Positions 39,271 to 50,975 of a DNA stretch of 55,000 bases are shown here, piece after piece. The position numbers and the translations under genes were made by a program. The first letter of the stretch is position 1; each line of letters opens with the position of its first letter. The stretch covers positions 1-55,000 of the forward strand of contig JADGHB010000016.1 of assembly GCA_019689635.1 (NCBI GenBank), in the 5' to 3' direction. The notes below the pieces were generated by a model. The model was given only the letters and a program-made list of their open reading frames with translations. It was not told where the DNA came from and searched no databases. Source of the stretch: Nevskia sp. (GTDB lineage: Bacteria > Pseudomonadota > Gammaproteobacteria > Nevskiales > Nevskiaceae).

Positions 39271-40593
39271 TCAGTGCGCCGCCGCGAGCTTGCGATTTCT
39301 GGAACGGCTCGAACGCTCCGATGCGGAAACCGGAAACCGAGAACCAGGAAGCACCTTCAAACCTTCCGCCAAGGCCTCCAGCAGTCGATCGATCTGGGCG
39401 CGCTGATGCGCGGCCGACAAGGTGATACGCAGGCGCGCGGTGCCCGCCGGCACGGTCGGCGGGCGAATCGCTGCCACCCACAGGCCGCGTTCGTAGAGCC
39501 AGCGCGCGAATTCCAGCGCGCGCTCGGGGGCACCGAGGATCAGCGGCTGGATGGGTGTCAGGACGCGGGGTTGCGGATGCGAGACGGAAGATTCGGGGCA
39601 GCCCAGCGGGATGCCGAGCTGCTCGGCGCCGTGGCGGAAACGTCGCACGTTCTCGAAAAGGCGCTCGCGCCGCTCGGGCTCCGCTTGCAGGATGCGCAGC
39701 GCGACGCGCGCGGCGGCGGCGAGCGCCGGGGGCGGCGCGGTGGAAAACACCCAGGTGCGAGCGCGTTGGATCAGGTATTCGATGAGCGTCTCCGAGCCGG
39801 CCACGAAAGCGCCGGCACAGCCCAGGCTCTTGCCCAGGGTGGCCACGTAGACCTCGGGACTCGGGCCCCGCGCTTCGGGACTCGAGAAAAACAGTTCGAG
39901 ACTGCCGCGACCGTGCGCGCCCAGCACGCCGAAGCCGTGGGCATCGTCGACCATGAGCGCGGCCCCGTGCCGTTGCGCGAGTTCGGCCAGGCGAGGCAAA
40001 TCGGCCAGGTCGCCGTCCATCGAAAACACCGCGTCGGTGACCAGCAGCTTTCGTTTTTCAGGGTTTGGCGGTCCCGCCTCCGCCAGCGCCCGCTCGAAGC
40101 CTTCGAGGTCGCAATGCCCGACCCGCACATAGCGCGCTCCCGACAGCCGCCCGCCATCGATCAGGGAAGCGTGGTTGAGTTCGTCGGCGATCAAGCTGTC
40201 GTTCCGGCCGAGCAAGGCGCGCAGGACGCCGAGGTTGGCGGCCCAGCCGCTGGAAAACAACAGCGCCCGCGGCCGGCCGACGAAATCGGCAAGCTCTTCT
40301 TCCAGGCGCGCATGCTCGACGTTGTAGCCGGACACCAGCGCCGCCGCTCCGCTGCCGGTTCCGCAGCGCTCGAGGGCGCTCGCGGCGGCGGCGGCCAGGC
40401 GCGGATCGGCGGCGAGGCCCAGATAGTCGTTGCTGCAGAAGTTCGTGCACAGGCGACCCTCCACCACGATCTGCGCGCCGTGACTGCCGCCGACCTGTCG
40501 GCGCCGGCGATAGAGCTGTGCCGCGCGCAGGCGCTCCAGCTCGGCGGCGAGCCGGCGCTCCAAGGGCGTCTCGCAAGCGGGCGCGACGTTCAC
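39271..40593 (-). CDS. bioF: 8-amino-7-oxononanoate synthase
   Basis: A 440-residue PLP enzyme condensing pimeloyl-thioester with alanine. [14 protein letters not shown], the [15 protein letters not shown] segment, [22 protein letters not shown] and the PLP-lysine segment [13 protein letters not shown] are present. It is longer than usual: after the normal end (RLLEALAEG) there is a Ser/Arg-rich extension of about 30 residues running to LAAAH. GTG 40593 overlaps the bioB stop (GTGA) and gives the normal N-terminus. Confidence 0.94.
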   Translation of the reverse strand: MNVAPACETPLERRLAAELERLRAAQLYRRRRQVGGSHGAQIVVEGRLCTNFCSNDYLGLAADPRLAAAAASALERCGTGSGAAALVSGYNVEHARLEEELADFVGRPRALLFSSGWAANLGVLRALLGRNDSLIADELNHASLIDGGRLSGARYVRVGHCDLEGFERALAEAGPPNPEKRKLLVTDAVFSMDGDLADLPRLAELAQRHGAALMVDDAHGFGVLGAHGRGSLELFFSSPEARGPSPEVYVATLGKSLGCAGAFVAGSETLIEYLIQRARTWVFSTAPPPALAAAARVALRILQAEPERRERLFENVRRFRHGAEQLGIPLGCPESSVSHPQPRVLTPIQPLILGAPERALEFARWLYERGLWVAAIRPPTVPAGTARLRITLSAAHQRAQIDRLLEALAEGLKVLPGSRFPVSASERSSRSRNRKLAAAH

Positions 40594-41636
40594 TCGTTGC
40601 AACAGGACATCTGGAAGGCGCGCACTTCCGCGATGCGCGGATCGTTTCCTGAATCGTCCACCGCATCGGAGGCGGCGGGAGCCTCGGGTTCCAGACCGAG
40701 CCGCGCGAACAGCGCGCGATCTTTGTCGTTCTGCGGATTGCCGGTGGTGAGGAGCTTGTCTCCGTAGAAGATCGAATTGGCGCCGGCGAAGAAGCACAGC
40801 GCCTGCAGTTCGTCGCTCATGGCGCTGCGTCCGGCGGACAGACGGACATGGGCCCGAGGCATCAGGATGCGCGCGACCGCGATGGTGCGCACGAACTCGA
40901 AGGGATCGAGCTTCTGCGCCTGCGCCAGGGGCGTGCCGGGCACCGCCACCAGTTCGTTGATCGGCACGCTTTCGGGATGCGGCTGCAGGCGCGCGAGCTC
41001 GGCCAGCAAGCCGATGCGGTCCTCGCGCGTCTCGCCCATCCCGACGATGCCGCCGCAGCACACTTTGAGACCTGACTCGCGCACATGCCGAAGCGTGTCG
41101 AGCCGATCCTGGTAAGTGCGCGTGTGGATGATCTCGCCGTAAAACTCCGGCGAGGTATCGAGATTGTGGTTGTAGTAGTCCAGGCCCGCCTCCGCCAGCC
41201 GCCGCGCCTGGTGGCGTTCCAGCATGCCCAGGGTGACGCAGGTCTCCAGACCGAGCGCCTTCACCTCGCGCACCATCGTTGCGACTTTTTCCAGGTCACG
41301 GTCTTTGGGCGAGCGCCAGGCCGCGCCCATGCAGAACCGCGTCGCGCCGTTGTCCCTGGCGGCCCGCGCCGCTTCCACCACCGCTTCGAGTTCCATCAGC
41401 GGTTCGGCCTTGAGGCCGGTGTCGTGACGCGCCGACTGCGGGCAATAGGCGCAATCCTCCGGACAGGCGCCGGTCTTGATCGACAGCAGCGTGGAGCGCT
41501 GCACCCGATTGGGATCAAAATGCGCGCGATGGACGCCGTGCGCCCGATACAGAAGGTCGTTGAATGGCAAGGCGAACAGACTTGCGATTTCCTCGCGTCG
41601 CCAATCGTGGCGAGTGCTGGTCTGGGTGGGGTTCAC
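40590..41636 (-). CDS. bioB: Biotin synthase
   Basis: A 348-residue radical-SAM enzyme inserting sulfur into dethiobiotin. The SAM-cluster motif is CPEDCAYC (C-x3-C-x2-C), with [32 protein letters not shown] and [16 protein letters not shown]. The late R/C-rich region supplies the second cluster. I chose GTG 41636 because GAGGAAG lies 4 bp upstream. It leads the bioB-bioF-bioD operon, with a candidate BirA operator 51-84 bp upstream. Confidence 0.95.
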   Translation of the reverse strand: MNPTQTSTRHDWRREEIASLFALPFNDLLYRAHGVHRAHFDPNRVQRSTLLSIKTGACPEDCAYCPQSARHDTGLKAEPLMELEAVVEAARAARDNGATRFCMGAAWRSPKDRDLEKVATMVREVKALGLETCVTLGMLERHQARRLAEAGLDYYNHNLDTSPEFYGEIIHTRTYQDRLDTLRHVRESGLKVCCGGIVGMGETREDRIGLLAELARLQPHPESVPINELVAVPGTPLAQAQKLDPFEFVRTIAVARILMPRAHVRLSAGRSAMSDELQALCFFAGANSIFYGDKLLTTGNPQNDKDRALFARLGLEPEAPAASDAVDDSGNDPRIAEVRAFQMSCCNE

Positions 41637-41686
41637 CGGGCTTCCTCGGTGTGGACTGGGTGCAGTGTTCCGTCTCCGGCGGCTTG

Positions 41687-41720
41687 CTGTCAACCTTTGG
41701 GCTCCAGTGAAAGTTGACAG
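41687..41720. promoter_or_regulatory. Candidate BirA (biotin repressor) operator
   Basis: CTGTCAACC, a 16 bp spacer, AGTTGACAG: an inverted repeat with 8 of 9 matching positions and the same 9-16-9 architecture as the E. coli bio operator. It lies between bioB and comF and overlaps the comF start codon. Read towards bioB, the upper arm contains a perfect TTGACA -35 (complement of 41688-41693), though the -10 seventeen bases on is poor. The assignment is inference from architecture and context. Confidence 0.62.
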
Positions 41721-42402
41721 ACTGTGGCGCGGTTTACGCGAGCAAGTCCTGCCAGAGCGTTGTGTGGTCTGCGCTCAGCCTTGCAATGCGATGCTGTGCG
41801 CTCCCTGCCGGCGGGAACTGCCCTGGAACCGCAGCGCCTGTCCGCGCTGCGCGCGCCCGCAGCAGACCGCCACCCTCTGCGCCCCTTGCGCGCGCGCATT
41901 CCCGCCGTTCGATGCCGCCTGGTCGGCCTTCCGCTACGCGCCGCCCGTTGATCGCGCGATCCAGGGACTCAAGTACCACGCCGACTTTCGCGCTGGACGC
42001 TGGCTCGGCCGGGAAATGGCCACCGCGCTGGCTTTGCGCGGCGCGCCTTTGCCCGAACTGCTGTTGCCGGTCCCCTTGCACCGCAGCCGTTTACGCCACC
42101 GCGGCTACAACCAGGCGCTGGAGCTGGCCCGAGTGATCGGTGGCTCGCTCGGAATCGCGGTCGCCGCCGACGCCGCCCGGCGCCTGCGCGCCACCGAAGA
42201 CCAGATCGGCAAGAGCGCCGCCGAGCGGCGGCGCAATGTGCGCAAAGCCTTTGCGGTGAACGCTGCCCGGATCGCCGAGCGGCACCTGGCGCTGATCGAC
42301 GACGTGATGACCACCGGGAGCACGGCGGCCGAGCTGGCCCGCGTCTGCCGCGCCGCCGGTGCGCGCCGCATCGAGGTGTGGACCGCCGCGCGTGCCGACT
42401 GA
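41707..42402 (+). CDS. comF: ComF family phosphoribosyltransferase-like protein
   Basis: A 231-residue protein with an N-terminal zinc-finger-like part ([28 protein letters not shown]) and a C-terminal PRTase fold with [24 protein letters not shown] and the PRPP-binding [15 protein letters not shown]. The role in DNA uptake is known in naturally competent bacteria; it is a protein of the competence machinery or of unknown function here. Start GTG 41707 is uncertain (no strong ribosome-binding site). It is convergent with ubiA, 3 bp apart. Confidence 0.85.
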   Translation: MKVDRLWRGLREQVLPERCVVCAQPCNAMLCAPCRRELPWNRSACPRCARPQQTATLCAPCARAFPPFDAAWSAFRYAPPVDRAIQGLKYHADFRAGRWLGREMATALALRGAPLPELLLPVPLHRSRLRHRGYNQALELARVIGGSLGIAVAADAARRLRATEDQIGKSAAERRRNVRKAFAVNAARIAERHLALIDDVMTTGSTAAELARVCRAAGARRIEVWTAARAD

Positions 42403-42405
42403 TCG

Positions 42406-43296
42406 TCAGCCGCGCAGCGCGTAGTCGAGCGCCAGCCCGGCGAACACCGCCAACCCGAACCACTGGTTGTGGCCGAAAGCGCGGAAGCACGCCGCAGGCT
42501 CGCGCCCGCGCACCAGCCTTTGCTGGTAAAGCGCGCAAGCGGCGGCCACCGCGAGGCCCGCGAAATAGGACGCGCCGCGTTGCGCCTGCACGCCGACCCA
42601 CAGCAGCACGAGCAGCGCACCGGCGTGCAAGGCCGCCACCGCCAGGCGGTCGTAGCGACCGAACAGGATGGCGCTCGACTTCACGCCGATCTTGAGATCG
42701 TCCTCGCGGTCGGACATCGCATAGAGCGTGTCGTAGGCGATCACCCAGCACACGTTGGCGGCCATCAGCCAGCCCGCTTCGGCCCAGGGCACGCGACCGC
42801 GCACCGCGGCGTAGGCCATCGGGATGCCCCAGGAAAACGCCAGCCCCAAGTGCGCCTGCGGGAGCGAGTGGAAGCGTTTGGCGAAGGGATAGCTCGCCGC
42901 CAAGACGACCGCCGGCAACGCGAGCCACAACGCCGCCGCCGGCAAGGGCGCCGCGATCAGCAGCGCGGCCAGGCACAGCACCACGAACAGGACCAGCGCC
43001 TCGCGCGGCGCGACGCAGCCGGCGGCGATCGGCCGTTCCCGCGTGCGTTCGACGTGCGGATCGAAGCCGCGGTCCGCATAGTCGTTGATGACGCAGCCGG
43101 CGCTGCGCATGAGCACGGTTCCGGCGATGAAGATCGCCAGGATCGGCAGCGGCGGCACGCCGCCGGCGGCCAGCCACAGCGCCCACAGCGTCGGCCACAA
43201 CAGCAGCCAGATGCCGATCGGCCGATGCAAGCGCATCAGCCGCAGGTAATCGAGGGACTTCCTGCGCCACGGCGCCATCGTGATCGCGGTGTTCAT
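42406..43296 (-). CDS. ubiA: 4-hydroxybenzoate octaprenyltransferase
   Basis: A 296-residue membrane prenyltransferase for ubiquinone. PIGIWLLLWPTLWALWLA is the early hallmark. The first Asp-rich motif is NDYADRGFD; the second is YAMSDREDDLKIGVKS. About nine TMs. ATG 43296 gives the normal N-terminus; ATG 43329 adds 11 residues. It follows recG, 33 bp away, at the end of the yicC-to-ubiA run. Confidence 0.95.
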   Translation of the reverse strand: MNTAITMAPWRRKSLDYLRLMRLHRPIGIWLLLWPTLWALWLAAGGVPPLPILAIFIAGTVLMRSAGCVINDYADRGFDPHVERTRERPIAAGCVAPREALVLFVVLCLAALLIAAPLPAAALWLALPAVVLAASYPFAKRFHSLPQAHLGLAFSWGIPMAYAAVRGRVPWAEAGWLMAANVCWVIAYDTLYAMSDREDDLKIGVKSSAILFGRYDRLAVAALHAGALLVLLWVGVQAQRGASYFAGLAVAAACALYQQRLVRGREPAACFRAFGHNQWFGLAVFAGLALDYALRG

Positions 43297-43329
43297 GCCG
43301 CAATCATAAGCGGGCCGCAGGGCCGGCAA

Positions 43330-45459
<2,130 letters not shown>

Positions 45460-45484
45460 GCAATCAGCGTGCGCGGCGCGCCGC

Positions 45485-45868
45485 TCATTCGAGGACCAGG
45501 ATGGCGTCGGCTTCCACGCGCGCGCCGCGCGGCAGAGCGGCCACGCCCACCGCCGCGCGCGCGGGGTAGGGCGGCGCGAAGTATTCGCTCATGATCTCGT
45601 TGACTTTGGGAAAGTGCGCCATGTCGGTGAGATAGATCGTCAGCTTGGCCACCTGGGCCAGACCGCCGCCAGCCGCTTCGGCCACCGCGCGAAGGTTTCT
45701 GAAGACCTGATGGATCTCGGCTTCGACGCTGTGATTGACCAGGTGCTGGGTCTTGGCATCGAGCGCGATCTGCCCCGAAAGATAGACGTTCTTGCCGCAG
45801 CGCACGGCCTGCGAATAAGTACCGATGGCTTGGGGAGCGAGGTCGGTACGGATCACTTCGCGAGTCAC
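45485..45868 (-). CDS. ridA: 2-iminobutanoate/2-iminopropanoate deaminase RidA
   Basis: A 127-residue trimeric Rid[46 protein letters not shown] in pieces, and [21 protein letters not shown] with the catalytic Arg. It clears reactive enamine/imine products of PLP dehydratases. I chose GTG 45868 because AAAGGAG lies 5 bp upstream; GTG 45874 sits on top of that site. It lies 62 bp after spoT. Confidence 0.93.
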   Translation of the reverse strand: MTREVIRTDLAPQAIGTYSQAVRCGKNVYLSGQIALDAKTQHLVNHSVEAEIHQVFRNLRAVAEAAGGGLAQVAKLTIYLTDMAHFPKVNEIMSEYFAPPYPARAAVGVAALPRGARVEADAILVLE

Positions 45869-45930
45869 GGTCACTCCTTTCACGTTCGGCGCCCCGGAAG
45901 GTACGTCGGCACGCGACCGCCGAGCGCCAC

Positions 45931-48120
45931 TCAGATGCGGTTCACGCGCTCCACCGCCGGCAACCTGCGCAAACGCCGCAGCACGCGCGCCAGATGCACG
46001 CGGTCGCGCACGGTGATCAGGAAGCGCATCTCCACCGCTTCGGAACCGTCGCGTTCCGGCATTTGCACGTTCTCGATGCTGGAGCCGGCGCTGGAAATCT
46101 CCCCGGCGACGCTGGCCAGCAAGCCGCGCTGGTTTTCGGCCTTGAGCTTGAGCTCGGCGAGGTAATCGCCCTGGACCTTGTCCGACCAGACCAGCGCCAC
46201 GCGTTCCTGGGCACTGCCTTTGCGCGTTTGTACGTGACGGCACTCCAGTCGGTGGATGACGATGCCGCGGCCGACGCTGACATAGCCGCAGATGTCATCG
46301 CCGGGAATCGGACGGCAGCACTTGGCGTAATCCACCACCAGTCCTTCGGTGCCCTCCACCGCCAGCGGCAGGCTTTCGCCGGGCGTGGCGACCGGGCCGC
46401 TGCCGTCCGGCAGGAAGTGTCGCGCCACGAGCGGCGCCAGCCGCGCGCCGGTCCCGATGGAAGCATAGAGGTCCTCCAAGTCCTGCAGTCCGAACGCCTT
46501 GAGCACTTTTTCGGCAGGTTCGCCCTTGAGCACGGACAGCGGTACCTGCAGCTCGCGCAAAGCGATCTCCAGCATGCGCCGGCCCAGCCGGATGGCCTCG
46601 TCCTCGCGCTGGTTCTTGAGATAAGTGCGGATGTAGCTGCGGGCCTTGGCGGTCTTGACGAAATTGAGCCAGGCCGCATTGGGCCGCGCGTGTCGCGACG
46701 TGATGATCTCCACCGTCTGGCCGTTTTGCAGCGGCGTGCTGAGCGGTTCGAGCTGCTGGTCGATGCGCGCGGCCACGCAGCGGTCGCCCAGTTCGGAGTG
46801 CACGGAATAGGCGAAATCCACCGGCGTGGCGCCGCGCGGCAGACGGCGGATCTGACCTTTCGGCGTGAAGACGTATACCTCGTCGGGGAACAGGTCGATC
46901 TTGACGTTCTCGATGAAGTCCAGTGCACCGGCGCCGCTCTGTAGCTCCACCAGGCTGCCCAGCCATTCGCGCGCGCGCAGTTGCGGAGCCGACTGCGGAT
47001 CGTTCTTGCCGCCGAAACCGCGCGCGCCGCCGAGCTTGTATTGCCAGTGCGCGGCGATGCCGGACTCGGCGATGTGATGCATCTCGCGCGTACGGATCTG
47101 CACCTCGATCTTGCGCCCCTGCGGACCGACACAGGTCGTGTGCAGCGACTGGTAGCCGTTGACCTTGGGGTTGGCGATGAAGTCGTTGAACAGCTCCGAG
47201 ATCGGCCGATAGACGTGGTGCACCACGCCCAGCGCGCGGTAGCAATCGTCCACCTTGGACACCAGGATGCGGAACCCGAGCAGGTCCATCACGTCCAGAA
47301 AGCGCATTTTCTTGCGCTGCATCTTTTCGTAGATGCTGTACAGATTCTTCTGGCGACCGACCACCGAAGCGCCGATGCCCTCCTCGCGCAGCGCGCGTTC
47401 GAGCTTGGTCTCGATCTCCTTGATCAGGCTCTTGCTGTCACCCAGACGGCTGTTGACCGCCTTCTGGAACACCTGGAAACGCCGCGGATACAGATGCTGG
47501 AAAGCGAGGTCTTCCAGCTCGGTGCGCAGGGTGTTGATGCCCAGACGCTGGGCGATGGGCGCGTAGATTTCCAGGGTCTCGCGCGCAATCCGGCGCCGCT
47601 TGGCCGGCTCCACCCCCTCCAGCGTGCGCATGTTGTGCAAACGGTCGGCGAGCTTGACCAGGATGACGCGCAGATCCTGGGCCATCGCGAGCAGCAGCTT
47701 GCGCACGCTTTCGGCCTGCTGCTCGGCCCGGGTCATGCCCTCGACCTTGTGGAACTTGGACACGCCGTCCACCAGCTCGGCCACGTCCTTGCCGAAGTGC
47801 TTGGCGATCTCGTCCTTGTCGACCGCGGTGTCCTCGATCACATCGTGCAGAATCGCCGCCGTCAGCGTCGTCGCGTCCAGACGCATCTCCGCCAGGATGC
47901 GCGCCACCGCGAGCGGGTGGTAGATATAGGGTTCACCCGAGTCGCGCGCCTGCCCCAGATGACTGCGCGCGCCGAACTCATACGCGCGACGCACCTCGGC
48001 GATCTGCTCTTCCGGCAGATACTCCTGCAGCACGCGGCACAGCGCGTCGATGCCGTATTCACGGGCAACGCGCTGGGTGCGGATGGCAGTGCCGATGCGC
48101 TGGATGACCGGAAATTCCAT
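45931..48120 (-). CDS. spoT: Bifunctional (p)ppGpp synthetase/hydrolase SpoT
   Basis: A RelA/SpoT homologue of 729 residues from ATG 48120. The HD hydrolase domain is intact ([47 protein letters not shown]). The synthetase domain has [32 protein letters not shown] and [17 protein letters not shown] ([22 protein letters not shown] in part) and C-terminal ACT domains follow. It sets (p)ppGpp levels, binding near the ribosome. ATG 48135 and 48144 are alternatives; none has a clear ribosome-binding site. A terminator lies between rpoZ and spoT. Confidence 0.96.
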   Translation of the reverse strand: MEFPVIQRIGTAIRTQRVAREYGIDALCRVLQEYLPEEQIAEVRRAYEFGARSHLGQARDSGEPYIYHPLAVARILAEMRLDATTLTAAILHDVIEDTAVDKDEIAKHFGKDVAELVDGVSKFHKVEGMTRAEQQAESVRKLLLAMAQDLRVILVKLADRLHNMRTLEGVEPAKRRRIARETLEIYAPIAQRLGINTLRTELEDLAFQHLYPRRFQVFQKAVNSRLGDSKSLIKEIETKLERALREEGIGASVVGRQKNLYSIYEKMQRKKMRFLDVMDLLGFRILVSKVDDCYRALGVVHHVYRPISELFNDFIANPKVNGYQSLHTTCVGPQGRKIEVQIRTREMHHIAESGIAAHWQYKLGGARGFGGKNDPQSAPQLRAREWLGSLVELQSGAGALDFIENVKIDLFPDEVYVFTPKGQIRRLPRGATPVDFAYSVHSELGDRCVAARIDQQLEPLSTPLQNGQTVEIITSRHARPNAAWLNFVKTAKARSYIRTYLKNQREDEAIRLGRRMLEIALRELQVPLSVLKGEPAEKVLKAFGLQDLEDLYASIGTGARLAPLVARHFLPDGSGPVATPGESLPLAVEGTEGLVVDYAKCCRPIPGDDICGYVSVGRGIVIHRLECRHVQTRKGSAQERVALVWSDKVQGDYLAELKLKAENQRGLLASVAGEISSAGSSIENVQMPERDGSEAVEMRFLITVRDRVHLARVLRRLRRLPAVERVNRI

Positions 48121-48167
48121 GTGCTCAGTGTACATCCAGTGCAAGCCGATGCCGTCTGAGCCCCATC

Positions 48168-48202
48168 ATTGGAAAAACAAAAGGGACCGCGTGGGTCCCT
48201 TT
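48168..48202 (-). terminator. Intrinsic terminator between rpoZ and spoT
   Basis: On the minus strand AAAGGGACC, a 5-nt loop, GGTCCCTTT (48180-48202; perfect 9-bp stem) is followed by TGTTTTTCC. It lies just past the rpoZ stop and 48-60 bp before the spoT start, so it would end or attenuate gmk-rpoZ transcripts before spoT. Confidence 0.82.
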
Positions 48203-48230
48203 GTGAATCAGAGACTTGTGAGACTTGCGA

Positions 48231-48494
48231 CTATAGATCGAAGCTGGGATCCAGCGCTTCCAGCTCCATTTTCGGCTGCTGGATCACCGGCAAGTCGGCT
48301 TCGCTGAGCACCGAGGGATCCACGTACCCTTCGGCGATCTCCTTGAGCGCGAGCACGGTGGACTTGTGGCTGCCCCAGGGCAGCTTGGCCTCGGCGCCGC
48401 GCGCCAGCTGGCGCGCGCGCTTGGCGGCGACCAGGGTCAGTTCGAACTGGTTGGGGATGCGGGCGAGGCAATCTTCGACGGTGACACGAGCCAT
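48231..48494 (-). CDS. rpoZ: RNA polymerase omega subunit
   Basis: An 87-residue omega: MARVTVEDCLARIPNQFEL, VAAKRARQLARGA, STVLALKEIAEG. It binds the beta' C-terminus and helps core assembly and (p)ppGpp response. It is followed by a terminator, then by spoT, the usual pair. An extended -10 promoter lies 33-41 bp upstream. Confidence 0.97.
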   Translation of the reverse strand: MARVTVEDCLARIPNQFELTLVAAKRARQLARGAEAKLPWGSHKSTVLALKEIAEGYVDPSVLSEADLPVIQQPKMELEALDPSFDL

Positions 48495-48526
48495 GGCAAT
48501 CGGTGCGTCTGAACGGAGAACTGTAA

Positions 48527-48535
48527 ATTATATCA
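48527..48535 (-). promoter_or_regulatory. Extended -10 promoter of rpoZ
   Basis: On the minus strand TGATATAAT, a perfect TATAAT preceded by TGn, lies 33 bp upstream of the rpoZ ATG. No -35 match is seen at 17 bp, which an extended -10 does not require. Confidence 0.62.
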
Positions 48536-48582
48536 TCGAATCCCATGGGCGCGGCTTGGAGGACTCGCTCGCGCGCCGCGAT

Positions 48583-49224
48583 TCACTCACCGTCCAACAG
48601 ACTGCGCAACAGCGCTGCGTGGCGCACCGCCTGCACCTCGCGCCGCAAACGCCGGGCCAGTATCAAAGCGGTCAACTCCTCCAGCGCCCGTTCGAACACG
48701 TCGTTGACGATGAGATAGTCGTATTCCGCGTAATGCTTCATTTCTTCGCGCGCGGCGCGCATGCGCTCGGCGATCACCGCCGGATCGTCTTGTCCGCGTC
48801 GATGCAAGCGACGCTCGAGTTCGGCGGGGGAAGGCGGCAGGATGAAAACGCTTTGGGCCTGCGGCATCCGGGCGCGCACCTGCTGCGCCCCTTGCCAGTC
48901 GATCACCAGCAGAACCTCGACGCCGGCGGCGAGCAGCCGCTGGGTTTCGGCGCGGCCGGTGCCGTAGCGGCGGCCGAACACCGTGGCGTGTTCCAGAAAC
49001 TCGCCGCGCTCGGTCATTTCCGCAAAACCGGGCTCGTCGATGAAGTGATAGTGCTCGCCGTGCGCCTCGCCGGCGCGCGGCGGTCGCGTGGTGTAGGAAA
49101 CCGAGCGCGCCGCCGGGATGCCGTGTTCGCGCAGGCGCGGCACCAGCGCTTGCGCCAGGCTGGTCTTGCCGCCGCCGCTCGGCGCGGAGAGGATCCACAA
49201 ACCACCGGGTGCCGGGCTACTCAA
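48583..49224 (-). CDS. gmk: Guanylate kinase
   Basis: A 213-residue kinase (GMP to GDP): P-loop SAPSGGGKTSL, TRPPRAGEAHGEHYHF in the GMP-binding region, then LLVIDWQGAQQVR and the lid RRGQDDP. The start is TTG 49224, overlapping yicC by 8 bp. It precedes rpoZ by 88 bp. Alternative internal starts would lose the P-loop context only if very late, so the call is firm but the exact start is not. Confidence 0.95.
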   Translation of the reverse strand: MSSPAPGGLWILSAPSGGGKTSLAQALVPRLREHGIPAARSVSYTTRPPRAGEAHGEHYHFIDEPGFAEMTERGEFLEHATVFGRRYGTGRAETQRLLAAGVEVLLVIDWQGAQQVRARMPQAQSVFILPPSPAELERRLHRRGQDDPAVIAERMRAAREEMKHYAEYDYLIVNDVFERALEELTALILARRLRREVQAVRHAALLRSLLDGE

Positions 49225-50086
49225 TGTTTTGCACCTGTTCGCGCATCTGCTCGATAATCACCTTCATCTCCACCGCGCAGCGCGTCATCTCGGCATCCTG
49301 CGATTTCGAGGACAGGGTATTGGCTTCGCGGTTGAGTTCCTGCATCAGAAAATCTAGCCGGCGTCCGACCGGCTCGCCGCGCTTCAGGGTGGCGCGCACT
49401 TCGGTCAGATGGCTCGCCAACCGCGACAATTCTTCGTCAACGTCCAGCCGCTGGGCCGCGAGTGCCGCCTCCTGGGCCAGACGCCCGGCTTCGACTTCGA
49501 CCGCAAACTCCTTGAGCCGCGCCTGCAGACGTTCGTGCCAACTCGCGCGGACCTGCGGCGCGCGCACGCGCACCTGTTCCACCAGGACGGCCAGCGCCTT
49601 GACGCGCTCGTCGAGCAAGGCTGCGGTCCGCTCTCCCTCCCGCCTGCGGGTCGCCGCGAAATCCTCCAGAGCGGCGCGAAACAGAGCGCTCGCCGCGGCG
49701 AGCGGCACGCGGCTTTCTCCCGGATCGCCTTGGCGCAGCACGCCAGGCCACGCCAGGACCCGCATCGGCTCCGGCGGTGCCATGAGGCCTAGCGCTGCGT
49801 TCAGCGCATCCAGTGCCACGCGCAACTGGCGCAGCCGCTCTTCGTCGAGCGCGAGCGGCGCCGGCGTTTCGGGCGCCGGATCGAACCGCAGCACGGCTTC
49901 CACTTTGCCGCGCGCGACATGTGCGAGGGTTGCCGCGCGCAGCTCGTTTTCGAGCGCGCGGAAATCCTCCGGCAACTTGAACTGAAGATCGAGATAGCGG
50001 TGGTTGACGGAACGCAGTTCCCAGCTCAGGCGCCCCCAAGGACCCTGTTCTTCGGCGCGGGCGTAGGCCGTCATACTGCGGATCAC
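49217..50086 (-). CDS. yicC: YicC-family endoribonuclease
   Basis: A 289-residue protein of the YicC family: MIRSMTAYARAEEQGPWGRL, SWELRSVNHRYLDLQFKLPE in pieces, and a C-terminal DUF1732-like half with VGRRLDFLMQELNREANTLSSK split around the conserved QELNRE. YicC-type proteins are RNases described in E. coli and other bacteria. It overlaps gmk by 8 bp, the normal yicC-gmk pairing. It is divergent from the cyclotransferase gene. Confidence 0.93.
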   Translation of the reverse strand: MIRSMTAYARAEEQGPWGRLSWELRSVNHRYLDLQFKLPEDFRALENELRAATLAHVARGKVEAVLRFDPAPETPAPLALDEERLRQLRVALDALNAALGLMAPPEPMRVLAWPGVLRQGDPGESRVPLAAASALFRAALEDFAATRRREGERTAALLDERVKALAVLVEQVRVRAPQVRASWHERLQARLKEFAVEVEAGRLAQEAALAAQRLDVDEELSRLASHLTEVRATLKRGEPVGRRLDFLMQELNREANTLSSKSQDAEMTRCAVEMKVIIEQMREQVQNIE

Positions 50087-50140
50087 TTCTGGCGCTCCCT
50101 TGGTCGCGGCCTGCGGATTTTAGCCGTCTCGGCATGCGCC

Positions 50141-50887
50141 GTGGCCGCGCCGGTCCAAGCCGGACCGACTGCGACCACGCTGGCCTGGCAAATCGTCGCG
50201 GAATATCCGCACCCAACCGAAGCATTCACCGAGGGTCTGGCCTTCGACCGTGCCGGGCACCTGATCGAGAGCACGGGCCGCTATGGACGTTCGACGCTTT
50301 CGGTGTTCGCCTCTCCCGGCGGGGCGGCTTTGCATGCGATCACCCTGGATCCCGAAGACTTCGGCGAGGGAGTGACCACAGTCGGCGACCATGTGGTGCA
50401 ACTGACTTGGCGCAATGGACGTGCGTATGTGTACGACTCCGAGTTGCATCGGCTTGCCGTCCATCCACTCGCTCACGAAGGCTGGGGCCTGGCCTACGAC
50501 GGCGGTCGTCTGATCGCAAGCGACGGCAGCGCGACCCTGCATTTCCTCGACCCGCAGGATCTGCACGAAACCGGTGAACTGCTCGTGCGCGACGGCGATC
50601 GGCCGATCGCGGAGCTCAATGAACTGGAATTCGCGCGCGGTGAGCTCTTTGCCAATGTCTGGCACAGCGATCGCATCGCGGTCATCGACCTTGCGTCGGG
50701 ACGCGTGCTCCACTGGCTCGACCTTTCCGCCCTTTATCGGCGTTTGCCCAAAGCGCCGGATTGGGATTCCCGGGAGAACGTCCTCAACGGCATTGCCTAT
50801 GATCGACGCAACGGACACTTCTACGTGACCGGCAAGTGCTGGCCGCTGTTGTTCGAGATCGCGGTGAAGGACCACGACTCTCAGTAA
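50141..50887 (+). CDS. Glutaminyl-peptide cyclotransferase (start uncertain)
   Basis: A beta-propeller glutamine cyclotransferase that converts N-terminal Gln to pyroglutamate. YPHPTEAFTEGLAFDRAGHL, ESTGRYGRSTL, FGEGVTTVGDHVVQLTW, EGWGLAYDGG, LNELEFARGELFANVW and NGIAYDRRNGHFYVTGK WPLLFE match family signatures in order. The mature domain is complete from GTG 50141. Just upstream, the in-frame segment LRILAVSACAVAAPVQAG looks like a signal peptide or lipobox (VSAC), but it has no ATG/GTG/TTG ahead of it until inside yicC (GTG 50000; ATG 49919). A CTG or ATT start is possible. Probably secreted. Confidence 0.82.
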   Translation: MAAPVQAGPTATTLAWQIVAEYPHPTEAFTEGLAFDRAGHLIESTGRYGRSTLSVFASPGGAALHAITLDPEDFGEGVTTVGDHVVQLTWRNGRAYVYDSELHRLAVHPLAHEGWGLAYDGGRLIASDGSATLHFLDPQDLHETGELLVRDGDRPIAELNELEFARGELFANVWHSDRIAVIDLASGRVLHWLDLSALYRRLPKAPDWDSRENVLNGIAYDRRNGHFYVTGKCWPLLFEIAVKDHDSQ

Positions 50888-50975
50888 TACTGATTTCCAA
50901 ATTTGCTAGGCGTAGCGAGCTGAAAGGCGATCGTTTCAGATATGCTGTACGCAGCGACGCCGCGGAGAATCAGTA

